Shown here: positions 9,149-17,751 of the stretch, in pieces
How the letters are laid out: every line of letters begins with the position of its first letter
Numbering within the stretch: the stretch's first letter is position 1
Source: JANQOH01 sp965201155
GTDB lineage: Bacteria; Pseudomonadota; Alphaproteobacteria; UBA7887
Length of the DNA stretch: 64,000 bases
Direction of reading: 5' to 3'
Assembly (NCBI GenBank): GCA_965201155.1
Contig: OZ241752.1
Span: forward strand, 930,001 to 994,000
Program-made: the position numbers and the translations under genes
Notes under the pieces: model-generated
What the model saw: the letters and a program-made list of their open reading frames with translations, nothing else
What the model was told of the DNA's origin: nothing
Databases searched by the model: none

Positions 9149-9667
9149 TCAGTCAATCACTTCCTCGGGGTAGATACCCCAGACGTGGCTCCGCCGAATC
9201 CAGCCGCGGACCTGCGCCACCTCCATTTCACACCACTCCGCGCGGCAGGAAATCAGCCGCCCCTGTACGCCGGGCTCGGCGCGCGCGGCCAGGGGCGCCG
9301 CAGCATGAGGCAAGCGGTGCAAGCTGCGTTCATCGCCTGTCACCATCGCCGTCCGCTTGCCGGATAACAGCGCCCTGTGAACCCAACCCTCCACCCCTTC
9401 ATGATCGCGGATGCGAAACCATTGCAGATATTCGCCGACAACTTCCACCGGCATCGACCGCCGTTGAAAAACCCACGCGATCGGATAGCGCCTTCCGGGA
9501 CCGGTTCGCAAATTCACCGTGTCAGCAGAAAGGCTCACGAAACGCGGCAGCGGAAGGCCGCTCACCGGGCCGCGCGCGGAGTCGGCTTTCCCCGGCGCTG
9601 TATACAGCATCAGAAGAAAAGCGAGAGCGACGGTCAGGATACGTGAACCGGCAGCGCATGCGAACAT
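9149..9667 (-). CDS. Exported SH3-domain protein
   Basis: With the start at 9667 the protein has 172 residues, a typical signal peptide (AGSRILTVALAFLLMLYTAPGKAD), and two SH3b-like segments. The first is VNLRTGPGRRYPIAWVF...WFRIRDHEGVEGWVHRALL. The second is about 55 residues, ends WCEMEVAQVRGWIRRSHVWG, and precedes a YPEE tail. This is the alphaproteobacterial family of small periplasmic SH3 proteins, often left as hypothetical. A longer frame to 9775 is open but would bury the signal peptide. The adjacent hydroxyacid dehydrogenase is divergent. Confidence 0.8.
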   Translation of the reverse strand: MFACAAGSRILTVALAFLLMLYTAPGKADSARGPVSGLPLPRFVSLSADTVNLRTGPGRRYPIAWVFQRRSMPVEVVGEYLQWFRIRDHEGVEGWVHRALLSGKRTAMVTGDERSLHRLPHAAAPLAARAEPGVQGRLISCRAEWCEMEVAQVRGWIRRSHVWGIYPEEVID

Positions 9668-9821
9668 CGGCAGGCAGGCAAGCTCCGAACAGGGTACGGA
9701 ATACGATATAAGCCAACGAACTGCGGCGGCGAGTCCGCTCCCCGAACGGCCAGTGATTGTCCGCTGCAACGGCATTTGCTAGACAGGTGCCGCTGGTGTT
9801 TCCGTAGTGCGCAGGGGCTGC

Positions 9822-10811
9822 ATGATGACCCGTCGCAAGCCTGTGGTCGTCGTGACCCGCAAGCTGCCCGAAACCATCGAAACGCGGATGATGGAGTTGT
9901 TCGACACCCGATTGAACGACGACGACCATCCCATGTCGACTGCGGAGTTGAAAGCATCCGCGGCGGCCGCTGAAGTGCTGGTGCCTGCGGTTACGGATCG
10001 TGTGGACGCACAGATCATCGCCGCTGCCGGCCCGCAACTCAAATTGATCGCCAGTTATGGGGCCGGTGTCGACCATATCGACCTTGCTGCGGCACGCGAC
10101 CGCGGGATCACGGTCACCAACACCCCCGGTGTGCTGACCGAGGATACGGCAGACATGACCATGGCGTTGATCCTCGCAGTGCCGCGCCGCCTCGCGGAGG
10201 GTGAACGGCTGGTGCGAAGCGGCGACTGGCAGGGCTGGGGGCCAACATCCATGCTCGGCCACCGCATCTGGGGAAAGCGGCTGGGAATCATCGGCATGGG
10301 GCGGATCGGCAGCGCCGTCGCGCAGCGCGCACGGGGATTTGGCCTTGCCATCCATTACCACAATCGCCGGCGCGCACCGGCCACGCTTGAACAGGAGCTG
10401 GAAGCGACCTATTGGGCCAGCCTCGACCAGATGCTCGCCCGGATGGATATCATCTCGGTCAATTGCCCGCACACGCCCGCCACATACCATCTGCTTTCCG
10501 CGCGCCGGCTCGCCCTGGTGCAGCCCCACGCCTATGTCGTCAACACATCGCGCGGCGAGGTGATAGACGAAGCGGTGCTGGCGCGCATGCTGCGCGAAGG
10601 CCGCCTCGCCGGCGCCGGGCTGGACGTGTTCGAGCACGAACCCGCCATCAACCCGCGTTTGATGGCGATGGAAAACGTCGTGCTACTCCCGCATATGGGT
10701 TCCGCAACGCACGAAGCGAGGATCGACACGGGAGAAAAGGTGATCATTAACATAAAGAGCTTCATTGACGGCCACACCCCGCCGGACCGCGTGCTCGACA
10801 GCATGGCTTGA
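9822..10811 (+). CDS. D-2-hydroxyacid dehydrogenase (glyoxylate/hydroxypyruvate reductase type)
   Basis: A cytosolic NAD(P)H-dependent reductase, about 329 residues. Features are GAGVDHIDL, the complete Rossmann motif GIIGMGRIGSAVAQRA, the catalytic Arg in VNTSRGEVIDE, the Glu in FEHEPAI and the His in LLPHMGSAT. The overall pattern is closest to the glyoxylate reductase (GyaR-like) branch. It differs from the 2421-3368 paralogue, whose nucleotide-binding motif is atypical. A GCAGGGG site precedes the ATG at 9822. Substrate range not determinable here. Confidence 0.88.
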   Translation: MMTRRKPVVVVTRKLPETIETRMMELFDTRLNDDDHPMSTAELKASAAAAEVLVPAVTDRVDAQIIAAAGPQLKLIASYGAGVDHIDLAAARDRGITVTNTPGVLTEDTADMTMALILAVPRRLAEGERLVRSGDWQGWGPTSMLGHRIWGKRLGIIGMGRIGSAVAQRARGFGLAIHYHNRRRAPATLEQELEATYWASLDQMLARMDIISVNCPHTPATYHLLSARRLALVQPHAYVVNTSRGEVIDEAVLARMLREGRLAGAGLDVFEHEPAINPRLMAMENVVLLPHMGSATHEARIDTGEKVIINIKSFIDGHTPPDRVLDSMA

Positions 10812-10849
10812 CGCGCGTCCTGCACGCCGGAGCGGCGTTCGCGAGATAG

Positions 10850-12085
10850 TCAGGCGGCGTTGTGCACCGCGGGGCGCGAGGTCATCACCAGCGGCAGCCG
10901 CGACAGGCCGCGCAGGACAAACCGCGGTTCCCAGACGGGCTGCGGGTCAACAAGCGCCATATCGGGGAAACGTGCGATCAGGCGCGTGAGCGCGACCTCC
11001 CCTTCCAGCCGTGCCAGCGGGGCGCCGACACAGAAATGCGCCCCGTAGCCGAACGCCATGTGCCTATTGGGTGGGCGCCGAATATTGAATTCTTCGGGCG
11101 AGTCGAATATCTCGGGGTCGCGATTGGCCGCGGCGAGAATCAGAAACACGCGGTCGCCTTTTGAAATTCTCTTGCCTCGCAGTTCGAAATTCTCTCGTGC
11201 TACGCGTGCGATGGCGTGCGCCGCGCCCTCATAACGCAGCGCCTCTTCCACGGCGTTGGGCGCCAGCGACGGGTCATCGCGCAGCGCCGAAAATTGATCC
11301 GGGCGTTCCAGCAACAATTGCACAGCACTGGTGATGAGATTGGTCGTCGTCTCATGCCCGGCGAACAGGAGCAGCGTACAATTGGCCACCAACTCCCCTT
11401 CGCTGAGCGCATCGTCGGCGTCGCGGGCGGCGATGAGCTTGTCGACCAGCGCGCCGTGAGCGTTCGAGCGGCGGCGTTCCGCAACCAGATCTTCCATATA
11501 GGCGTCAAGCGCCGCCATGGATGCGGCGCCTCGCTCCATCCTTTCCCGCCCGCTGCGTTCGCCGCCCACCACGGCGGCGAGATCGTCGGACCACTCCCCG
11601 AAGCGCGCTCTGTCGCGCTCCGGCACGCCGAGAATTTCGGCGATTACCGCCACCGGCAGCGGCCCGGCAAAACGCGGCAGCAAATCTTCCTCCGGCCCCT
11701 GCAGATCGTCCAGCAGTTCATTGGTAAGCGTTTCAATGCGACCGCGCAGGGCGCCCACCGCCGTGGGTGTGAATGCGCCCAGGGTCAGTCGGCGCAGAAC
11801 CGTGTGCCGCGGCGGGTCGGCAAACGCCATCCAACGCGCCAGCACCCTGCCCATGCGCGCCGCCTCCGGTCGATCCGTATCCTCCATGTGGTCGGCAAAG
11901 GGTGTCGCCCGGTCCGCGGACAGACGGCGGTCACGCTGCGCTGCCATGACGTCGTCATGGCGCGTCAGCATCCAGCCATTGAGTGACTCACTCCAGTGCA
12001 CCGGGTCTTCGGCCCGCAATTGCGCATAGGCGGGATAGGGGTTGTGCGCGATATCAGCCTGAAGATGGTCGAACGAGGACGCCAC
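10850..12085 (-). CDS. Cytochrome P450
   Basis: A 411-residue soluble bacterial P450. The I-helix oxygen-activation motif LLFAGHETTTN, the K-helix ExxR in EEALRYEG and the heme-thiolate loop FGYGAHFCVGAPLAR are intact, so it should be active. It starts at GTG 12085 with an AGGATAA site. It is the last gene of a minus-strand series containing SDR and NIPSNAP genes. No ferredoxin or reductase gene is adjacent, so electron partners must lie elsewhere. Substrate unknown. Confidence 0.92.
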   Translation of the reverse strand: MASSFDHLQADIAHNPYPAYAQLRAEDPVHWSESLNGWMLTRHDDVMAAQRDRRLSADRATPFADHMEDTDRPEAARMGRVLARWMAFADPPRHTVLRRLTLGAFTPTAVGALRGRIETLTNELLDDLQGPEEDLLPRFAGPLPVAVIAEILGVPERDRARFGEWSDDLAAVVGGERSGRERMERGAASMAALDAYMEDLVAERRRSNAHGALVDKLIAARDADDALSEGELVANCTLLLFAGHETTTNLITSAVQLLLERPDQFSALRDDPSLAPNAVEEALRYEGAAHAIARVARENFELRGKRISKGDRVFLILAAANRDPEIFDSPEEFNIRRPPNRHMAFGYGAHFCVGAPLARLEGEVALTRLIARFPDMALVDPQPVWEPRFVLRGLSRLPLVMTSRPAVHNAA

Positions 12086-12191
12086 GAAATTATCCTGAAT
12101 ATGGGGAAACGGTTACAAATTAGACATCACGGGCACACTGGGCGCAACCGCCAAGGTGATCTGCGGGCCGCGGACCGGGAACGACGGGGCG

Positions 12192-12965
12192 TCACACGAC
12201 CGGCGACATACCCCCGTCCAGATTGACCGCGGCGCCGGTGATATACGCGGCGCGCTCGGATACCAGGAAGGCGCAAAGATCGGCGTATTCCTCCGCTTCG
12301 CCGACACGGCCCAGCGGAATTCGCGACGCCAATTCCTCATAGAGTTCGGCCATTGAGCGGTTTCCGGCGCGGCGTTCCCATTGCGCGCTCTTGATCAACC
12401 CGATGCAGACAGCATTCACGCGGATGCCATCCCCCGCATATTCATTGGCAAGCGACTTGGTGAGATTGAGACCGGCTGCGCGGGTGACCGAGGTTGGCAG
12501 CGACCGCGCCGGCGGGGCCTTTCCGCCGACAATGACGGCATTGACAATCGCGCCGCCCCCGCGCGCGCGCAACAACGGCACAGTGAGCCGGCACAAGCGC
12601 ACGCACGCCATGAGCTTGAGGTTGATATCCTCCTGCCAGGCATCGTCATCGACGGCTTCGAGGCCAGCGGCGGCAGAGCGCCCGGCATTGTTGATAACGA
12701 TATCAACACCGCCAAACCGTCCGACTGTCGCATCAACGAGCGCATCGAGGTCCCGCGCCTGCGTGACATCCGCGCGGTAGGCAAGGATTTCCGCGCCCGT
12801 CTCATCACGGATTTCAGCGGCAGCGTGTTGCAGATGCTCTTCGCGTCGCGCGCAGATGACAACTTTACAGCCTTCGTGCGCCAGCCGCGCGGCGGTGGCG
12901 CGCCCGAGGCCATCGCTGCCGCCTGTGACGATCGCGATCTTGCCTGTGAGGCCGAGATCCAGCAT
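12192..12965 (-). CDS. SDR-family oxidoreductase with atypical catalytic site
   Basis: A 257-residue short-chain dehydrogenase/reductase. The cofactor motif TGGSDGLGRA and INNAGRSAA (NNAG) are normal, and the C-terminus YITGAAVNLDGGMSPVV is typical. The usual YxxxK catalytic pair is not visible: the segment that should hold it reads LPTSVTRAAGLNLTKSLA, with no tyrosine and Arg for Lys. It starts at 12965, its ATG overlapping the NIPSNAP stop (TGATG), which indicates translational coupling. Redox activity is uncertain. Confidence 0.85.
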   Translation of the reverse strand: MLDLGLTGKIAIVTGGSDGLGRATAARLAHEGCKVVICARREEHLQHAAAEIRDETGAEILAYRADVTQARDLDALVDATVGRFGGVDIVINNAGRSAAAGLEAVDDDAWQEDINLKLMACVRLCRLTVPLLRARGGGAIVNAVIVGGKAPPARSLPTSVTRAAGLNLTKSLANEYAGDGIRVNAVCIGLIKSAQWERRAGNRSMAELYEELASRIPLGRVGEAEEYADLCAFLVSERAAYITGAAVNLDGGMSPVV

Positions 12966-13285
12966 CAGGGATGTGCGCCCCACGGCGCAGCCGTGAGAAG
13001 CTGGTTTTGTTGGGTGATGATCAGCGGCCGCAATTGCGCAGCGAATGCCTGAAACCCGTCATCAGCATAAACGCGCGCCCAGAACGCCCGGCGGTCCGCA
13101 TCGTCATCGAATTTCCACAGATGAACGAGCTGGTTCATGGCGCCGATATCGCCGAGAAAATATCCTACCAGATTGTCGCCGGCGATACGTTCCAGTGCCG
13201 GCCAGCCCTGCGATTGATAAAGTTTCGCTGCTTCGGCAAGCTTGCCGACCTGAAAGGTATAGGTGCGCAGTTCATAAATCGCCAT
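12965..13285 (-). CDS. NIPSNAP family protein
   Basis: A 106-residue single-domain protein of the NIPSNAP/dimeric alpha-beta-barrel group. MAIYELRTYTFQVGK opens the domain and LVHLWKFDDDADRRAFWARVY is the typical middle helix/strand. These small proteins frequently accompany catabolic oxidoreductases, but their biochemical role is not defined. The gene is translationally coupled to the SDR downstream (TGATG overlap) and has a GAGGCG ribosome binding site. Confidence 0.85.
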   Translation of the reverse strand: MAIYELRTYTFQVGKLAEAAKLYQSQGWPALERIAGDNLVGYFLGDIGAMNQLVHLWKFDDDADRRAFWARVYADDGFQAFAAQLRPLIITQQNQLLTAAPWGAHP

Positions 13286-13431
13286 ATTTTCGCCTCAATT
13301 GGTTTGTGACTTGCCGGGGAAGTGGGATTCGCCGGGATTAGCTGTTATGCGGCCCGTTCGGATTTACGCAGCGTGGCGGCGTTCCCCTGAACATAGGCAC
13401 TGGAAGCCCGTGCTTCAACGCGGTTCGTGCG

Positions 13432-14238
13432 TCAAGCACCGCTCGGCGCAGTGTCGAGGCGAACTGCCGTGCCGGCGCTGGCGGCGGTCGGCGCGGGATA
13501 GCGGTCCATCACCAGCGGGTCGTGGCCTGGGATGATGTGCGCCGGCGACTCGGCGAGACCGCGCATTTTGTCATATCCGCGCACCATGTCACCGATATGC
13601 CAAGCGATGGGAAACGGCGATGTCGCTTCCATGTTTTCGTAGAGATGGCTCGCGTCGGAGGCGAGCACCACCCAGCCGCGCCGCGTGAGCACGCGCACGC
13701 ACTGCATTCCCATGGTGTGGCCGCCGATGTGATGCACCGAAAGACCGGGGGCAAGCTCGTCGTCACCGTCATGGAACGCCACCCTGCCCGCGAATACCTT
13801 TTCGACCATTTGCGTCACATGCGATGCCGAATAGGCATAGCCGAACGGCTTGTGCGTCATCTGGCGTCCGGTCGCATAGATCATCTCCAGGTCCTGAAGG
13901 TGAAACCGTGCAGAGGGAAAGTCGTCCAGCGTCCCGGCATGGTCGTAATGCAGATGGGTGACGATGACATCCTTCACCGCAGCGGAATCGATGCCGAGCA
14001 TCGCCAGTCCTTCACGCGGCAGACGCGTGATTTCGCGTCCGCGGCGCGCCGCCTCCTTCCGGTCGAAGCCTGTATCAACCACTACTGTGCGATTTTCGTT
14101 GACGATCGCCCACACATAATAGTCGATCGGCGCCGGCGTATCGTGGTCATCAGCCATGATGAAATTATGGCTGCGCGTGCGTCCTGCGTGACGCCCATAG
14201 CGGATCGCGAAGACTTCGTATGTTTCCGTGTCGGGCAT
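13432..14238 (-). CDS. N-acyl-homoserine-lactonase-like metallo-beta-lactamase-fold hydrolase
   Basis: A 268-residue metallohydrolase with the two-metal signature HLHYDHAG, then GGHTMG, ASDAS and PGHDP. This set and order match the AHL-lactonase branch, which opens lactone rings. A GGAGG site precedes the ATG at 14238. It lies 27 nt after the PqiA-like gene and upstream of NIPSNAP/SDR/P450. The context suggests hydrolysis of a catabolic lactone at least as plausibly as quorum quenching. Confidence 0.82.
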   Translation of the reverse strand: MPDTETYEVFAIRYGRHAGRTRSHNFIMADDHDTPAPIDYYVWAIVNENRTVVVDTGFDRKEAARRGREITRLPREGLAMLGIDSAAVKDVIVTHLHYDHAGTLDDFPSARFHLQDLEMIYATGRQMTHKPFGYAYSASHVTQMVEKVFAGRVAFHDGDDELAPGLSVHHIGGHTMGMQCVRVLTRRGWVVLASDASHLYENMEATSPFPIAWHIGDMVRGYDKMRGLAESPAHIIPGHDPLVMDRYPAPTAASAGTAVRLDTAPSGA

Positions 14239-14265
14239 GACCGGCCTCCGGGGTTATTGCGCCAT

Positions 14266-14739
14266 TCAGGCAGAAGCGCCGGCGAGCGCCTGGACGCGCC
14301 GCGCCGCCCATGTGGACAACAGCACGCCGGCGGTGAACAAGAGCACGCCGATATGGAGGTCGGCGGTGGTGAACAGCGATCCGTCCACGGCGAGCACCAC
14401 CAGCGCGATGATAAACACATCGGCCATGGACCAGCGAGAGAGTGCGGCCAGCCATGCGGCGAGCCGCCGCGCTGTTGCGCCGCCGCGCGGGGCCAGCAGC
14501 CACAGCGCGGCGCAGGCTCCAACCTTGCCGAGCGGGAAAAGGATAGTCAGCAGGAAAGTGACGGTAAACAGGAACCAGTTGCCGGCGGCGGCAAAGGCGA
14601 ACACGGCGCCGGCGAGCGAATGTTGTTCCGAAAAGAAAAACCGACTCAGCGTCAGCGCAGGGAGGAACAGCCCGCCTGCGAGAAGAACGGCGGAGAGGAT
14701 CAGCCCGGCGCCGAGCCCCCAGGCCCGCCGGTCAGTCAC
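14266..14739 (-). CDS. PqiA-like (paraquat-inducible protein A) membrane protein
   Basis: About 157 residues with four hydrophobic segments. It carries the hallmark LSRWSMADVF, as in the PqiA/LetA family, and an upstream FPLGKVGA loop. It is a single-domain version; classical PqiA has two such domains. The likely start is GTG at 14739, which overlaps the gcrA stop (GTGA) and gives translational coupling. A longer reading would begin inside gcrA without homology. A role in envelope lipid handling is inferred from the family. Confidence 0.78.
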   Translation of the reverse strand: MTDRRAWGLGAGLILSAVLLAGGLFLPALTLSRFFFSEQHSLAGAVFAFAAAGNWFLFTVTFLLTILFPLGKVGACAALWLLAPRGGATARRLAAWLAALSRWSMADVFIIALVVLAVDGSLFTTADLHIGVLLFTAGVLLSTWAARRVQALAGASA

Positions 14740-15092
14740 GCAGCGTCGCTGGCGCGCCCGCGATAGGCGATCATGCAGTGCTCTTCGCAATAGGGGCGCC
14801 CCGGTACGCGCCGCGCGCCGCAATAATGAAAGTCCGGGTCACCGGGGTGTCCGTGCGGCCAGCGGCACATGCGTTCGGTGAGTTCCGCCGGGCTTGTGGG
14901 GCGTTTCCGGCGTTCGGCCCGCGCCGACCCGTTACCGCCCGAACTGCCTGAATTGTGCACAAGGCCCATGCGATTCGCCTTGCCGATTACCGCGTTGCGC
15001 GTAACGCCCAGAATTTCGGCGACTTCGCGAGCGCTGCGTCCGGCGCACCACATCTCTTCCAGAATGGCGATCCTCTCATCGGTCCAGGTCAT
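14736..15092 (-). CDS. gcrA: GcrA cell-cycle regulator
   Basis: GcrA is a sigma-70 cofactor that binds promoters with methylated GANTC sites and drives cell-cycle genes in Alphaproteobacteria. The N-terminal helix-turn-helix MTWTDERIAILEEMWC...SAREVAEILGVTRNAVIGK is diagnostic. The C-terminal Cys/His segment CRWPHGHPGDPDFHYCG...PYCEEHC is also typical. I start at 15092 on family alignment; another ATG at 15104 lies right after a G-run. 118 residues is somewhat short for the family because the linker is reduced. It overlaps the PqiA-like gene. Confidence 0.92.
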   Translation of the reverse strand: MTWTDERIAILEEMWCAGRSAREVAEILGVTRNAVIGKANRMGLVHNSGSSGGNGSARAERRKRPTSPAELTERMCRWPHGHPGDPDFHYCGARRVPGRPYCEEHCMIAYRGRASDAA

Positions 15093-15141
15093 CGGCACAC
15101 CCATACCCCCCTTGAACTCTCACACGATCCGATCACGCCAT

Positions 15142-15170
15142 AGTATAGATTTTGTTGTTCGAGGAATCAA
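15142..15170 (-). promoter_or_regulatory. gcrA promoter with GANTC methylation site at -35
   Basis: On the minus strand TTGATT (15170-15165) and TATACT (15147-15142) are separated by 17 nt, a good sigma-70 promoter about 50 nt before gcrA. The -35 element overlaps a GATTC/GAATC site (15164-15168), the CcrM recognition sequence GANTC. This suggests methylation-sensitive control, as known for gcrA in Caulobacter. Confidence 0.65.
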
Positions 15171-15238
15171 GCCTACAAGATTTTGTGGCGATTCGGCATA
15201 TCGAACAAGGGCACGACGCGCGCCCACGCGGTTGTCCA

Positions 15239-15991
15239 TCACGTGCCGGCGCCGATGTCCGACACATCGGCAACCACTTCGCAAAGGCGGTGCAGATCAG
15301 GAGGCGTGCTCAGACGGTGGTCGCCGTTCTTGACCAGCGAGATGGTGACGTCATCACTCTCCACCCGGCCGGCAATCCGCATCGACACCTGCCACGGCAC
15401 CGACTCGTCGCGCAGTCCGTGCAGCAGGCGAACCGGGCAGGCGAGCGGAATGGGCCGGTCGAGGAGGCAGCGCGCATTGCCGTCATCGACAAGCCGCTGC
15501 GTAATGACATAGGGGCGGGGATCATAGGGAGAGGTGATCTCGACGCGGCCGTCGCGCGCAAGCGCAGCGCGCTGGGTGTCGGAAAACTCTTCCGCGACCA
15601 TGCGGCGGGTGAAATCGGGCGCAGCGGCGATACCCACCAGCCCGCATATCTTGCGGCGGCGGGCGAGGGCCGCGAGCAGCACGACCCAGCCGCCCATGCT
15701 GGACCCGACAAGCACCACCGGCGCCTCGGAACAATGATCGATAATGGCGAGTGCATCCTCGGCCCAGAGGCTGATGGTCCCGTCTTCGAAGGTGCCCGAT
15801 GACTCGCCGTGGCCCTGATAGTCGAAGCGCACGAAAGCCTGGCCGCGCCCGGCGCAAAAGGTCTCCAGCGTGGTGGCCTTGGTTCCCGTCATGTCGGACA
15901 TGAAACCGCCGCAAAACACCACTGTCGGCGCACGGCCTGCCGTGCGGCGATAAGCGATGCGGGCGCCGCCCTCTCGCACCAGCACCGTCAT
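15239..15991 (-). CDS. Alpha/beta hydrolase (ABHD10-like)
   Basis: A 250-residue serine hydrolase with oxyanion segment FCGGFMSDMTGTKA, DYQGHGESSG, nucleophile elbow GSSMGGW, acid in GLRDESVP and His in NGDHRLS. The FMSDMTGTKA loop is characteristic of the short-chain ABHD10-type esterase/thioesterase group. It overlaps the DUF192 gene upstream by ATGA (15988-15991), so the two are translationally coupled. Substrate not determinable. Confidence 0.85.
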   Translation of the reverse strand: MTVLVREGGARIAYRRTAGRAPTVVFCGGFMSDMTGTKATTLETFCAGRGQAFVRFDYQGHGESSGTFEDGTISLWAEDALAIIDHCSEAPVVLVGSSMGGWVVLLAALARRRKICGLVGIAAAPDFTRRMVAEEFSDTQRAALARDGRVEITSPYDPRPYVITQRLVDDGNARCLLDRPIPLACPVRLLHGLRDESVPWQVSMRIAGRVESDDVTISLVKNGDHRLSTPPDLHRLCEVVADVSDIGAGT

Positions 15992-16452
15992 CGTTCGCCG
16001 AAATGCGGGTGAATCACGCGATCGCCGGGGCGGAGGCCGAGGCGGTCAGCCGCGCCGCCGGCCAGTTCCAGCACCGCGCTGACGGGTGCGCCCGAATGGA
16101 TGGCCGTCAATGACAGGGGCGCGGCCCAAGGCGCAATACGATGGACGGCGCCCGCGGAGGTAATGAACACCATGTCGAGTGGAATCAGAGTGTTTTTCAT
16201 CCACATCGACACATGCTGAGGGGAAGCATAGAGAAACAGCATTCCGGCATTGGCGGCGAGGTTGCGGCGAAACATCAGCCCGCGCGCCTGCTGCGCCCCG
16301 GTTTCCGCGAGCTCGACGCGGAAGTGATGCCGCTCGCCGCCGCTTTCGATCCAGAGTTCGGATTCGGCAAAGGTGACATCGTCCCCGTGGGCGGAACCGG
16401 CGAGCACGACGAGCAGCACCCCCACACGCACGACAAAACGCAGTGCGGTCAT
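15988..16452 (-). CDS. DUF192 family exported protein
   Basis: With a start at 16452 the protein has 154 residues, an N-terminal signal peptide (residues 1 to about 23) and a DUF192 domain. The domain is recognisable by QARGLMFRRNL, AGMLFLY and MWMKNTLIPLDMVFI. DUF192 proteins are small secreted beta-barrel-like proteins without established function. The stop overlaps the hydrolase start. An upstream in-frame ATG at 16512 would put a charged segment before the signal peptide and is less likely. Confidence 0.87.
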   Translation of the reverse strand: MTALRFVVRVGVLLVVLAGSAHGDDVTFAESELWIESGGERHHFRVELAETGAQQARGLMFRRNLAANAGMLFLYASPQHVSMWMKNTLIPLDMVFITSAGAVHRIAPWAAPLSLTAIHSGAPVSAVLELAGGAADRLGLRPGDRVIHPHFGER

Positions 16453-16542
16453 GGCGCCCGCGTTATCATCTGCATCTGCCGCACGCCGCACTGCCGGCGG
16501 AGACGGAGACAAATTCGGCCCTGCGCATAAAGAGACGTACCT

Positions 16543-17715
16543 TCAACAGGCAGCGTCGTAGCGGGCGAGACCCGCAGCGAGATCGGCGATCAAGTCGTCG
16601 GGGTCTTCGAGGCCGATATGAAAGCGGAGCAGCGGCCCTGCTCCCGACCAGCGGTCGCGTGTGGCCGCGCGCTGGCCGGCCGGTTCGGAGAGCACCGCCA
16701 GACTTTCATAGCCACCCCAGGAGAAACCCATGGAAAACAGTTGCAACCCGTCCAGAAGTGCAGCGACAGCCTTGCGCGGGCCCGGTGCCAGTTCCGCCCC
16801 GAACAGGCCGCTCGCCCCTCGGAAATCGCGCTGCCACAGGGTGTGGCCGGGGTCGCCGGCAAGGCCGGGATGCAGGACGCGCGCGACCTGCGGCTGCGCG
16901 CGCAGCCATTCGGCGATGCGCAGGCCGCTCTGCATATGGCGCGCCAGGCGCACGGCCATGGTGCGTAAACCGCGCTGCGCCAGGTAGATGTCGTCCGGCC
17001 CCGGCGGCGCGCCGAATTCGAACGCCGCCCGTCGCACGCGCTCATGCACGGCTTCAGTGGTAGTGACGACACCCAGCATGAGGTCGGAATGGCCGCCGAT
17101 ATATTTGGTTGCGGCCTGCACGGACACATCCACGCCAAGCGCAAAGGGCTTGAGAAACAGCGGGCTGGCCCAGGTATTGTCAAGCGCGGTATAGCAGCCG
17201 GCGGCGCGAGCGGCGGCAGTAATGGCCGGGATATCCTGTACCTCAAAGGTCAGCGAACCCGGGGATTCCATGAACACCAGCCGCGTTTCGGGACGGATCA
17301 ATGCGGTGATCCCGGCGCCGATCTCCGGTTCGTAAAAGGTGGTCTCGACGCCGAAGCGGCGCAGGAACCCTTCACAGAACTTCCGTGTCGGCCCGTAGGC
17401 GGAGTCGGTCATCAACAGATGGTCCCCGGCCTTGACGAAGGCCGTGAGCGCGGCCAGCACCGCAGCCTTGCCGGACCCTACCGCCACCGACCGGAAACCG
17501 CCTTCCAGCGCCGCCACGGCTTCCTCGAACGCGAAGGTCGCGGGCGTCCCTGTGCGCCCGTACCACGGCACTTCAAGATGGCGCGCCTGCGCCGCTTCCA
17601 GCGCCGACAGGCTGGGAAAGGTGATGGTGGAAGCGTGATAGACCGGCGGATTGACGATGCCGAAATTGGCCTCCGGATCACGCCCCGCCGTCACGATCAG
17701 CGTGTCTTCCTTCAT
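16543..17715 (-). CDS. metC: Cystathionine beta-lyase
   Basis: A PLP enzyme of the Cys/Met-metabolism family (390 residues) that cleaves cystathionine to homocysteine, pyruvate and ammonia. The PLP lysine is in QAATKYIGGHSDLMLG. The PLP-ring and phosphate-binding regions are recognisable in SGKAAVLAALTAF and TDSAYGPTRKFCEGFL. The layout (NPPVYHAST near the start, GLRTMAVRL, GFSWGGYESL) follows alphaproteobacterial MetC. The start at 17715 is chosen by homology; a further ATG at 17736 is possible. It lies just downstream of the aap transporter genes on the same strand. Confidence 0.9.
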   Translation of the reverse strand: MKEDTLIVTAGRDPEANFGIVNPPVYHASTITFPSLSALEAAQARHLEVPWYGRTGTPATFAFEEAVAALEGGFRSVAVGSGKAAVLAALTAFVKAGDHLLMTDSAYGPTRKFCEGFLRRFGVETTFYEPEIGAGITALIRPETRLVFMESPGSLTFEVQDIPAITAAARAAGCYTALDNTWASPLFLKPFALGVDVSVQAATKYIGGHSDLMLGVVTTTEAVHERVRRAAFEFGAPPGPDDIYLAQRGLRTMAVRLARHMQSGLRIAEWLRAQPQVARVLHPGLAGDPGHTLWQRDFRGASGLFGAELAPGPRKAVAALLDGLQLFSMGFSWGGYESLAVLSEPAGQRAATRDRWSGAGPLLRFHIGLEDPDDLIADLAAGLARYDAAC

Positions 17716-17751
17716 AGGCCTTTCGCGCGATTTCACGGACCGCGTGTAGGT

